Of a stretch of 64,000 nt of DNA, positions 34,994 through 46,922 are shown piece after piece. The notes beneath the pieces are model-generated. The model saw only the letters and a list, made by a program, of their open reading frames with translations, searched no databases and was not told where the DNA came from. The stretch covers positions 3,346,600 through 3,410,599 of the forward strand of contig NC_051115.1 in NCBI RefSeq assembly GCF_014839805.1, read 5' to 3'. Each line of letters starts with the position of its first letter. The stretch's first letter is position 1. Both the position numbers and the translations under genes were made by a program. Origin of the DNA: Manduca sexta. Its lineage: Eukaryota > Arthropoda > Insecta > Lepidoptera > Sphingidae.

Positions 34994-35304
34994 ATGACTT
35001 ATATTCAATACTTGATTGTTAATGTAAATATTTTGCCTGCCTTCGTGTCATTACGTGCGAATGTTAAACGTTTTTAAGCATGTGGCATAGAATTGTCTTT
35101 TTCCCTTTTCAGGGGTAACCAGAGGTAACTTCCACATATCAGCTTTTTTAGCTCATGTACTAGGGGCAGGTCTTTTCACATTGACTGGACATATATCCAT
35201 ACTTCGGACAGACGTTTAGTAAATCCAATATTACTATCAAAATCGGGCGTCGAACTCGCGACCTCGTCGATGTCTTATCGCAATACTTTCTATCGAGGCA
35301 GTCC

Positions 35305-35545
35305 ACAGTATTAAAACACACACACGTCACTCTTTTTATCCCCAAAAGGGTACGCAGATGTGCTAGCAAGGCACCCAATTTTCGCCTAGTTCCGTCCCAC
35401 GTGATGGGGAGCGAACACAAATTTCAAACTCTAATACTGAGCAGAAAAATCAAATATCATTGCCCGACGCGGGATTCGAACCCAGGACTCAGAGCGCTAT
35501 TGTACCGGGCATGCATTACAACTACGCCATCGAGCCAGTCGAATT
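35305..35545 (-). repeat. S3 SINE, last SINE before the repeat-poor block
   Basis: Reverse copy with intact B box (gggattcgaacccaggac) and head (aactacgccatcgagccag). Beyond it no SINE is seen for over 9 kb. Confidence 0.8.
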
Positions 35546-37459
35546 TAAATTAAAAATAATTTAAAAACATAACATTGGTTTGAGCCATCACATGTCGGAT
35601 GATACGGAAAGCACGTGGCAAAAACTTGTCTTGGTTGCACATTTACCTACCCCTTAGGAGATAAAGACGTGATGTAGAAAGCAATAGATCGGTAACATCT
35701 CGCTATCTCACTCGCACACCGGTACCGCTGTCACAGTGACGTCACGACGCCCTTAATTTTTTATACTTACCTTTTCCATTCGAATTTTTTAAAGCATTTT
35801 TCTAAGGATTTTACATTTTTTTTATTTTGGTAAGTTTTTTTGTGCTTAATTCTTTATAGCATTTTTTCAATAACATTATAGGCATGTAACTATTAAAATC
35901 GGTTTTTAATTTTTCAATGGGATTGAAATAAAACAATTGCTAAAGATTTATAATATTGGACTAATCTTAGTAAAATACCATATTATAATAATAAAATTCA
36001 TATAAAAATCCAAATATTTTCATTTTTCAAACACCTACCGCGTGAGGGGCTCGCGAATGAACCGATGCGGACTCTTTGAACGTCAACCTTTTTTAGTGAC
36101 ATAGCTTAGAAAAAAATGAAAAAAAAAGTAAAAAAAAATCAAAAATGGAATTTTGTCCGTCAATTGTCAGGTATTATAAAAAAAAATCATATCATATGAA
36201 TTGAAAAAATACCAAATACAATAAAAAAAATCTAAAAAAACGCTGGCTGGCAATCAACTTAATAAAAAAATATAAACCTATAAAAAAATCTTTTTTCCAT
36301 GCTGTGTCACTAATGTATCATTACGTCATGCATTAATTTAATGTTACCATCCAAAAAATATTAGTTACAAGTATTAAATTATATAATTTCAAAGACTTGG
36401 GTATATTTTTGGATGACGTCATTTATCACCAATATATTAACATAAATATATTACATACAATACTTAAATTACCATAAGTTTCAATCATAACAACTCAAAT
36501 GGAGTAAATTTTCGTGACTTTCAATTATTTTATTTATTTTTGCCAGAGCTTCCAATTTGAGTCGTCAATAATACATAAATATATTAAAGTCTACACCAAG
36601 ATTGATAACTACCAATTCGTATTACATTGTCACATTTTTTTATTTAGAACTGAAAAAACCCGAAAAAAAAAATAAAAACGAAAAAGACAACTACCCCAAA
36701 TTCCATTCCTCGATAGAAAAAAATAAAATAATTTTTTTTTCATCATAATTATCAATCTTAGTAAGTATTTATTTTCACGTATATATAACACGCAAAGGAG
36801 ACGTTCAAAAACTTCCAAATACCGCTCACCTCTCTGGCGCCGTCACTTTACACTACTATAATACTATTGAAACAAGTATACACTCTTAAAATAAAAAAAA
36901 AAAACGCCTTTAAATCCAAATCTACGGATTTCATCTACGTTATACGAGTACATATACATAAATTAACGAGCGACGGACCGGTTGTGTCGCGTCAAAACAA
37001 TTAAGATATCAGAATAAATTACATTTTCACAAGATAGTATATCAGGACACTTTCACATGACCGAAAAAAAATGGATAAATTAATTGAATTTTCGCTGGAT
37101 AGTACACATTTTCAGGTAAATTTCACAGGTAAGATTTTTTTTTTTGTTTTTTCTTTTTTAAAGCCGCGACGCATCCGACCCGCCCGCTTTATATAGAAAT
37201 AAATGTATGAAAAAAAATGTAAAAACAAAAAATATATCATACAATATTCGGTAAAGCTCAGATTTACAAACGCACAATTCATTATATTCTTACCGTCGAG
37301 GTGCATAACATTTGCAAAAAGCTTAACATCTAGTTGCGGTGAATAACAAAACAACAAAAAAAAATACTGAAATAACTACGCTACGATAAAAAAAAAATGT
37401 TATATAAAAAACGAGGTAAAAAATAAATAAACGTCAAAAATACATCAAAACGGGCTTCA

Positions 37460-37545
37460 TTAACGCGTTCGCGATTTCCGCGCGCGTTTCGTGATATGCG
37501 AAATTCGCGATTTTTTTTTAACTCGCGCGGAATCCGCGAATGCCA
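37460..37545. other. CG-rich inverted repeat
   Basis: Left arm ttcgcgatttccgcgcgcg is mirrored by ctcgcgcggaatccgcgaa; the centre (tgcgaaattcgcga) is itself palindromic. It stands out in an AT-rich setting. Confidence 0.5.
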
Positions 37546-39599
37546 TGTCGAAATTATGTTTAGGAATCGCTTGGCGCGGCGTCGATCATTCCACTGATTT
37601 TTTGGTAACATCTTTGGTCAATATAATAGCCCGTGATAAGGATTTGGGGGCACGATACGCTATATTACCTCTTTATGTGAAGTCACGTTACAACTGACAA
37701 GCATCAAAATTGAATGCGGTTTTTATGTTTTGATAGTTTACCACATGGGTTATCTACCAGTCGATACGTGACCACACCATTTCTTTATCAAAATGAACAC
37801 AAAAGAAATCCAAATGTTTGAAAAAAAAGTCATTCAACGTTTAAACATAACGTCTCAAAAAAAAATCGAAAACAAAAAAATTGCACCATCCCTAAAGCAA
37901 AACACGGGCAAATTTCAAATTCATTTTAATACTCTCCTTCCATTAGATAGAAAAAAATAGACATTACCAAGTAACTGTACAGGCAAAGGTATAAGTTATC
38001 GTGTGCCGTTCGGTGCGGGAGATAACGCTGGGGTGACCGGCCAAGTGAAATTGGGTAAAAATTATGGGGTAAATACATCAAAACAAAAATATTTTTCTGA
38101 TTTTCTCGTCTTTTTTTGTTTTTTTTTTCTATTTTTTATGTGAAGAGAAAATAGAAAACTACTTTTATTTCGATGTCAACATGGGGTAAAAACTTGAGTA
38201 ATCCAAAAAGTTTTTCTTTAACTTTTCTAGAGTAATACTTTCATTTAACATCGTTTTCTCCATATTTGTTTTATTATACGACAAAATGTGGTATCAAAAT
38301 GTTTCTTTGTCCATTTGCGACAATATAGTTGTTTAGTAAAACCATTGCATAATGTTGCTCGGATATATTACTGCAATTTACTCTAATGATTATATTCAAC
38401 CTTTAGCTAAGGATAGAGTAATACTAAAGTTCTTAATGCGTATGGCTTGACAGCATACGCAGTACATAGGCGAAGGGCCGCTGTGATTGGCTAATATTAA
38501 ATACATTAGTTAGCTGTCAAATATAACTGACACTACATATTTTATTGTTTGCGAATAATGTAAGTACCGAAACCAATATTTTACCATCCATTCGACACAA
38601 TAATACTGATAGTTTTTTCTTCAACAGCAGTGACAACTATTATTGTTTATGTTGGTTAAACCTTTTGGGCCGGTCACACACGCAGCGTTCCTTAACACTC
38701 CAAAAAATTCTTACCACTAAAAGAAAAGCTTACAAATTAACTTAACAAATCTCACTATTTCGTCGCTAGGCGTCGTGGCACCGCTAACGGAAAAATGGGG
38801 GGTGGGGGGGGGCACCAAACGGCGATAACACGTAGGCGCGGCTAGACTTTTGGGGGAGAAAAAAAAAGCGACACTTTAAACCTTATAACGAACCCCATAA
38901 GTTTTAAAATGGCTTTCGCGTATTTAAGTGCATAATTTTTAGGGATTCAAAAGCACGCAACTAATATATGTTCTTGTGTCCTAATTATGATTAAACAAAA
39001 TCATCCAACCGCGCCTGCGCTCCAAAAAATCACAAAACAGGCCAGAAAACGAACATTTCATGTCAACAATACAATCAACGTCTATAAAAATATATTGAAT
39101 CTGAAACAGAAGCGCCGACTCGCCGCTAATAGACACACGCCGCCATTTTGAAAACACTAATCGTACAATAAATAAAAAAACGTCATCAAAGGAATCCATA
39201 GTGAAAAGCATTTAATTTTAAAAATATACCACAAAGCAACTATTAATATTCTTTAAAAAATAGAAATTTCATAACACATCAATTGATATTACACTAATCA
39301 ATAATTCATTCTAATACAAAAAAACATTTGAGCTAGTTATAAAAATAAATGTACGCGCCAAACATCGATGTTATTTTAAGTTTACCAAAAAATATTTAAA
39401 AAGATTCTCACAACTTCATACAATGGATTTTCAGTTTTTCATATACCTCAACACATAATATGAGTCGATCGTGTTTTTTTTTAACTTATCAATGAAATTA
39501 AAATTCAAAATGCCAAATCATACCATCTTCATCTTTCAATATTCATTTTAAATTAACGACTTTAAACGCTGATCATTAAAGTCACAATCGAAAAGCAAC

Positions 39600-41330
39600 A
39601 AATCAACATTTGGCGCGCACCTCACGGCAAACTCGCATTTCCAGAGCCGGCGCAACGTCTACCGCGTCTTCCGACGGCGCACGCATGTCAAACGCCTTGC
39701 GCGTTACACGAGTCAAAAATAGAAAACCACACGAAGTGACGGCGTGACGAAGTGTTTGACTGTCTAGTGGTTATCATTTTCGGTGTGATTCGAGATTGAT
39801 CTAAAGGATAATTTCAGTAAACACCCGATTCGAATTGGGGTAAATAAAATTTTTGGGGTAAAACAAAAATCATATAAAAATATACACCGGTCAAACACGC
39901 CGCCAAGCGACGCAACATTGAACTATAAATCACGAAAAAATAAGGAAATTCAACATCCTATTTTATTCACATTAAAAATATTCAACTAGATTATTAATGA
40001 ATTGTTCTAATGATAATTTTACTAAGAGAATTTTACAAGACAGACGCGGGCAGAGCCGCGCGCCGCCAACTAGCTACCGTACGAACGAACCTCGTGCCGT
40101 ACTTTTAAATATAGTAAAAAAACATTTTTTTGGCGGTTTTTATCTTTTTCGACTAACTCGCAACGATATTTATATACATGCATTGAAACGTGCGACACCC
40201 ATTCGTAACGTGATGTAGAAGGGGACAGGAGTGGGGGGAAGGGCTCGTGTGCGGACAGGGGGGGGGAGTTTGTAGGGGGGACACGAACATCGAACCTCCG
40301 AGTCGAAAATACATTAAACATTACGCTATAAATATCGATTAAAAATAGTGTTTTGTTGTAGTCAGGGTGCCCCCCGCGTCGCCCGAGTCCTGATATGCCA
40401 TGCGAGCTACTAATGGAAACACACGCGCATCGTTACACCCGTTCATTACAACTCAACCGACAACAGGAACTGTGGGGAGACTGTTGCAGAGGGGCCGGGG
40501 TGAAGCCGGTCCAGAGTAGGAAACTTACTCCCACAAGACAGACTCGGTGGATAAACGCCTTTATTACAACGGAAAAAGGGGTAAATTACCCAGTATTTCT
40601 TTTAACTATATCACCGACTCATCTCTGCAACAATCTGCCCCGAATCGGCACAAAAACCGTCTTAAACCAAAAAAAAAACAAGAAAAAAAGCAAAGACCTA
40701 CAAACTAACGTTATCGAGAGAAAAAACCACCGCCTCGCAGCGACACCTAAACCAAAAAAACGAAAACCTCTCGTCAAAACGAACAGAAAACGCGAACGCG
40801 GATCGCGCCGCAACCCACGGCCCGCGAGGCGGCCTCAAACCGATCCAAAAACGTGCGTACAACAATAAAACATGGGCCGAATCGCCCGACAAACATCAAT
40901 TGAACTAAACGAAACCACTAATCGGGCCGCGAGTCTTCGACACGCGGCGACATCCAGCTGGGCCGCGGCTTCACCACGGCTTCACAGTCACACCACATTA
41001 AAACTCTATAAACACCAATTAAGTTTTAGGGACGCCGGCGCGCGAGCCCCGCGGGGCTCCGCCCGCGTCCGTTGCGCGCGCGTAAAAAAATCACTTTTCA
41101 CGAATTGTATCAAATTTTTCATAGTCGTTTTTATAAAAATACAAAAATACAAAATGGGACAGTGCAACGCTACTCACTCAAAACTCACACACACACGCGC
41201 GTCCCGTCGATATCGGCTTTCGTTCAGTAAGGGGGCGTATCCAAACGTTGAGCAAAACATTGGGGGGGATTACGACAAAAAAAACGACACCGCGCATCGT
41301 AAAATAAATGTTACAAAGTAAACTCCATTC
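39600..41330. other. CpG-rich island
   Basis: Many CG dinucleotides (for example ccgcgtcttccgacggcgc near 39661 and cgccggcgcgcgagccccg near 41033) in a genome that is otherwise AT-rich. The plus-strand frame at 40395-41321 has one stop (40866) in 309 codons. Other frames are also fairly open, as expected where A/T-rich stop codons are scarce. No protein family is recognised. A promoter or noncoding transcript is as likely as a gene. Confidence 0.45.
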
Positions 41331-44300
41331 TAAACACACGTTCGCGCACAGGTTGTTTAAAAAAATTCTGTAAACGTTCTACAACCGCCAAATAAACCTT
41401 GTACCAAGAAATACCGTTAGCAATTTGTGGAAAAATGCATTAAAAAAAAAAAAAACAAACGCCATGAAACGGGGGTAAGGGAGCGTAAGTGCCGAGTGGG
41501 GGGTGAACGACAAAACCAGGCGTGACGAGGGCGTTAACAAGGCGTGACATTAAAAATATTCACTAACATACTTCTATTTATTTATTTATTATTTTTTTAT
41601 TAATTTATTTAGAGAAAAAATCACGAATCCGCAATTTCGCATTCACTAGAGTTATTTGAAAACTATTATTTGACTATCGAGCGCGCGACGGGCCGCGAGC
41701 GTCGACCGTCGCGCGCGTTCTGTACATGCCGTATCTAAATACTAAGAAAATATATAAATATTCAAATATTTCGCCTACTTTAATTGTGTAATACTCGAAC
41801 CGTATGTTCATTTACGACCTAAAAAAGTCCCATAAATTGTCTTGGTATGTGATGGCAGATTGCACTAAAACGCACTACGTAGATGCGAGATGCGACTACG
41901 TTCTCTGAAACAAAACTGTCGCGCCATTTTACCCCATTCGACGTGTGAAAAATAGAACGCTGTAGTGCGCGCGAATGGGGCAGAAACCGACACGACGCCA
42001 TGCAGTGTAGAAATAACTGTCGATCGCAGGAAAAACACGACGTGAACATTGCCGGGCCTCAAGGAACTACGCGCACCCCGCTCTGGCAAAACGGGGTGAA
42101 TGCCCCATTTTTTCAAAACGAGGTCAATCTACCCCAAGTGGGGTATCATAGGGAGGGGGTAACACTAACACTCGCCCACGTAAAGGCACTGTTTAGCCTC
42201 GCAAAATTGAGAATAGACGACACGAAAAAATCTATCGAAACCATCGCAAAAAACTCATCAAAAAATTTTTCAACACACAAGTCTTTTATGTCTACAGTCT
42301 AACGTCCGTAGGGTTTGGGTTAACGCTGACCCCACGAGACGGTTAAGTACACGATATTTAAAAACCATCGAAAAAGCCAACGCTCGTCCCGTGGTAGTAT
42401 ATCGATAAAATTAAACGAATCCCCAAACTAAGAAAATTTTTAAGGTGTTAAGGAATGGGGTAAAAATTTGTTAAAGTTTTCAGTAATGGGGTATCCCAAT
42501 GCATAAAAAATGATTTTCAATAGATCGACAGCATTTATATATTAAGTTCTTTTAAATATAAATTTTCGATTAGTTTTTATGTTACCCCAATTTTTCCATT
42601 ACTGTTTTCACAGTTTTCGTTAATTCTTTGAAAAACTACCACGGGGCAAACGTATGGCGCCATAACAAATGACAACGGTTAAGTCGTTGCAAATTTTATC
42701 CAAATTTCGACGGGCAATGCTGGGCGGTTTGAAATATCACTATACCTAGCAAATGATAGAAAAATCTCGACCAATGTGGTGTTTAGGGTCATCTAAAGTA
42801 CATCAGGGTTGCTCAAAGTTTTATCTCTACTTACTCCCATTTCTAAGATAAGATACCCCTTCAAATAAAACTGAAATATATATGGTGAACATTTTGTTAT
42901 GTTTCAAGCAATCACAAGTTAATGTGTTTAGTTGGTTTTCCTCACCCCTATGCGCACCCCATGAAACGAGTATTCAACTTTGAAAAACCCTGTCCTACAG
43001 AGCAACTCTTATAGGCAAACACCCCCGAATTAGATATCAAAAATTGCCTACAATTCTCTAATTCAATTACCTATATAAATACATATCTAATCTATATTAT
43101 ACTAAAGCTTTAATGTCTGATATAAATATTAACAAGAGAAATTGGTGCAAATTTACTTTAAAACCGTGTACGCTACCCGAGTACCCCGCGGGAGCGACAC
43201 CGCTCAGCTCTGCCCGTACTGTCCGACATCTGAGTCGAAACAAAGACGAATTTCGACATACGCGTTGGTCCGATATAGAAAAAAGAATTGCAAGCTTGAC
43301 GGGCATTTGAGACGGGAATACGAATTGATATATCCATAGGTTCGATGTTACTCCAATTTATTTATTGAATTTTAACAGTGCGTATGGAAATGAATGAATA
43401 TATTTTAATATTTTACTTGGATTATGTCTATATTTCGAGATTACAGGCTGGAAATTTCATGAAAATGCTAACACTTCAGAAACTTTTACAAAACTAAAAT
43501 TAACATTACACAAATAGTTAGCTGTTGAAGTAAAGTTGTCGATTGCAATTATTATGCCGTGACTGCATCCATGCGAATATACAAACTCTGAGCATTAATC
43601 TGTCGAATACTCCAATCTCAAATGCCATCAATATCCGTAGCACACTCGTAAGGCAAAACGAATCACAAATTCTTCAACAATTATCAATACTAGGAGCATC
43701 GTGTGCCAAAATACTGAGAAAAACACATTTTGCAAATCTAAATTGGGGTAGCTAAACATTGTTTATTGGGGTATAGTGTTATATCCTATTAAATTCCTGC
43801 ATTATATGGGGTAAATCACAAACTATAAGCAATTTATAATTGTGTTATAATTCATAGTTATTTACTTGTCTCGCCTAATAACATACTACATATATACTGA
43901 TCTCACGTTTTTAACTTGGGCCATGGGTTCAAAACTGATAATGGAAATTTACATTTCGAATTCAGATTGATGGAAATGATATTTAAACCTATATTCCTGA
44001 TACTAAAATGAATAACTAAGAGGTAAAATAAAACACGAAATTCTCAGCAAGGCACACGAGCTCCAGAGCCGTAAAGTGGACACAGGCAGACGCCAAATTA
44101 GACTCAAAAACTATGCTCAAAACGTACGAGGCTCAACACAGCTCATCGTGGACTTGAAGACAACTTTTGAGCCAAATCAGACCCTTCAAAATAGTTCGGC
44201 TTCGGCGCCGCCGCTGCGAGCAAGATTAGAATCAAACGTGTCCAAAAAACGACCGTAACACTATAAGTCTAAACTACAAATTCTATTGCACTATCCCGGC

Positions 44301-45015
44301 ATCGACCAAAGGAAAAAACATCAATATATTATTAACAATATTATAAGAAACGCTAAAAATTAACTACAGCCAGATTTGGTAACTATCGAATACAACCATT
44401 GGCTCATTCGCACTGTTCGACTGCCCGCTATCCCGATAGGTATCTTGGATCGCTCCAGGGATTAACCAAACCCTGGCTATTATTGTTCGATCCACAGATA
44501 TCATAGTATAGTATGCCAATCGTTATACGAAGTAAAGATGCCATAGCACTTTCCAAAATCACTTTCGACTGAGTGCTGTGGAGGTCAAAATTGTTTCAAA
44601 CTATCGAAAATGACCTTTATTATTATGTATCAAGGACTTATTTTATATTAATGCAATGTAGTAACACTGCAATAGAACGAAACATTTATCATTATTGAAT
44701 CATTGATAGCTTAAAAAATCAATGTTAACCAACTTGGATCATCCTGCTCAACGAGCACTTCTTGAGCCTCGACTGACAGTTGACTCACACTTGAGCCTCG
44801 ACTGACAGTTTCCACTGACGCGACAACCAATGCAAATGAGCCAACAGGACGGGCAACAATGCCAGAGACTTGGTCCAGAAATCCTAGACACAATCCTACC
44901 GCCTCCCGTAGATGCCAAGGCAAAGGAAACCAACCCAAAAACGAAGTGGTGTTCTGATCCTTACGGGGTATAGGACCGAGTCACGCGACAACGCTAGTCA
45001 GGCATTCTAGTTTCA

Positions 45016-45541
45016 TATACAGGGTCATTTTGACATTGCGTTACTAAATGAAACCACATACTCGTCTTCCATCTTTGCTGACATTGTTCAAAAATCATTC
45101 ATTAATAACTAATATTTTTGCGAAAAATCCTTGTTTTAGTTTTCAGATTTTTTTATCATTTTGTAGTTTAATGCGAATGTGGCGTGTGAGTGTATTTCTG
45201 ACTGAAAGTATGATGTCGCTGCGACGAATTCTCTTAAAGTAGTTGTAGTGGTATTAGGGCGCGTAAAATTGAAAATACTCTTTAATATTGATTTTGTTGG
45301 AAAATTACACTTTTTTTTATTTCACATCTACGGCTCAAGTATCTAATTGTAAAGTGTCATTTCCAAGTAGATATTTTCACAACGATTCACCCATACAAAA
45401 ATTAATCGCATCAAGTCTCAAACTACAGATAAGAAGCAAGCGTTATCAACCGGGAACAGACAGCAAAATCCAACCAAGACAGATCTATATAGTAAGTATG
45501 TGGTTTCATTTAGTAACGCAATGTCAAAATTACCCTCTATA
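45016..45541. mobile_element. MITE family H, longest copy
   Basis: Ends tatacagggtcattttgaca and gcaatgtcaaaattaccct are inverted copies. It is about 120-150 bases longer than the other copies because of extra sequence near the right end (about 45375-45490). Confidence 0.75.
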
Positions 45542-45758
45542 AGACTATAAAATTAAAAAAATAACCAGATAACAGCAATAAAAATTGATTTATCAAGCAT
45601 TGTCGAGCAACTCGAGCCACGGGTCCAAACATTCCAAATAGAGACGACCGCAACGTCCGCGTCGAGAAAATCGGGGTAAGGGGGTGAAAAAAAAATCTAG
45701 ATTTAGGAAATTCATTCTAGCTACACAGGTACCGTTGTTGAACACGGCCAGACGCCGC

Positions 45759-45820
45759 GTCGAAGCCGTATCCGATAGCCGCCTTGGCGGCTTCGAAGTC
45801 GTCAACGACGCGGCTTCGAC
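45759..45820. other. Nested GC-rich hairpin
   Basis: Inner perfect stem agccgcc/ggcggct with a 2-base loop (45777-45792). An outer pair, gtcgaagccg and cggcttcgac, encloses it. Confidence 0.6.
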
Positions 45821-46009
45821 CGCATCATTTTTGTGAAAGTTTAGACATACACTTATGCCTTATATTACTTCTCTAAGTGAGCGTGCACTCCGGCCCTGAA
45901 GGTGATCACCAACAGGCCCCAGATAATGTGCATCATCAAAAATCACAAACGACAAACGGACAACTAGCTAATATTTTTTTTTTTGGATACATTTTGCTTA
46001 AAACGAACC

Positions 46010-46094
46010 GACGTCGCGGAACCTCCGCGCGGATTCTACCATTTTGGGAGTTTTCCCCCGAGCTGGCAACACCGCGCGGACGTTCCGCGGCGTC
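46010..46094. other. 23-bp inverted repeat with 39-base spacer
   Basis: Arms at 46010-46032 (starting gacgtcgcggaac) and 46072-46094 (ending gttccgcggcgtc) match at 21 of 23 positions. It could be a small foldback element, a cruciform, or an RNA hairpin. Confidence 0.65.
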
Positions 46095-46224
46095 CATTTA
46101 GCGTCTTGTACTTGAATTCTATATTTTGCTTAACATTATACAATGGGTAATTATTTTTAATTTCCGAACGCCGTGAGACGTCTGTGTCGACCAATCAGGA
46201 GGTTGTCTTCGCAAGTCATGTCCG

Positions 46225-46230
46225 TTTATT
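46225..46230 (-). terminator. Candidate poly(A) signal of orb
   Basis: AATAAA on the minus strand (tttatt on plus), about 690 bases after the orb stop. It would give an ordinary-length 3' UTR. Other AATAAA sites lie further on (for example near 41580), so a longer form cannot be excluded. Confidence 0.35.
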
Positions 46231-46663
46231 GGCATTTTCTACCACGTTGGTAGAAATATTCAGTAGCTCACCTTTTTGGTATTGGGAATGACGGACTTTG
46301 GTAGATTTACACCACTGCTATGTTCTACCAACGCACCAGTGTTGCCAGGTTTACATACACCGGCCTCAGATATCGTCGAAACAAGAAAACGCGGGGGAAA
46401 ATCTAAAATTTACCAAACCCGACCACACCACCGATACATGATTACAAATGGAGTGGCCGTCAACTAAGTTATTTTTAATATATTTTTCTATATTTCAACA
46501 TTAAGAATTTTTGCGTAATCTTGTTCGGACGACAACTTTTCACATCGAATTGCCTCGATAACATGGAACTCGGGCGCGGTAACGCCGAGCCCTGCGCGTG
46601 GGCAAGTCTGGGCTTAATCGCATGCTAGATAGTCAGCTCCCATCGCATCGTGCAAGAATAAAT

Positions 46664-46670
46664 ATAAAAA
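46664..46670 (-). promoter_or_regulatory. CPE-like site in the orb 3' UTR
   Basis: TTTTTAT on the minus strand, 253 bases after the stop. UUUUUAU is the motif CPEB proteins bind. Drosophila Orb is known to regulate its own mRNA through the 3' UTR, so an autoregulatory site here is plausible but unproven; the motif is short. Confidence 0.35.
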
Positions 46671-46922
46671 TAGCCAAAATTCACTAAAAATAGCTATGCT
46701 TCAACTAGAGATTACACGAAGGGGCGACAGATGTTATTAAATCGAGGGCCAAAGCAAATTCCTAATCACAAACAAACAGCATACCCAACGGGTATCTTTA
46801 CCCCATCAAAAAGTAACCCCATCACAATTAACTGATTACCCCATTTCGAAATTAACCAGAAATTACCCCAGCACGCATTACTTGCCCACGCGGCTGGCCC
46901 ACGCTCGCCCACGCGGCCCACA

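Larger units (their letters stand above)
35700..44980. other. Repeat-poor block without recognised genes
   Basis: Over 9 kb with no recognisable S1/S2/S3 SINE, Helitron or MITE, while flanking DNA has several per 2 kb. AT-rich parts (35.7-39.6 kb) hold long A/T runs; the 39.6-41.3 kb part is CpG-rich. GGGGTA or its complement recurs throughout the right two thirds. No exon with convincing protein similarity is visible on either strand. Possible identities are regulatory DNA of orb or the lipase, a long noncoding RNA, or a distal orb 3' UTR. Confidence 0.55.

Noticed and set aside
44711..44938. Minus-strand frames with Val/Ser-rich sequence
   Set aside because: They overlap a short internal direct repeat (cttgagcctcgactgacagt, twice near 44761-44807), with no family feature or splice support.
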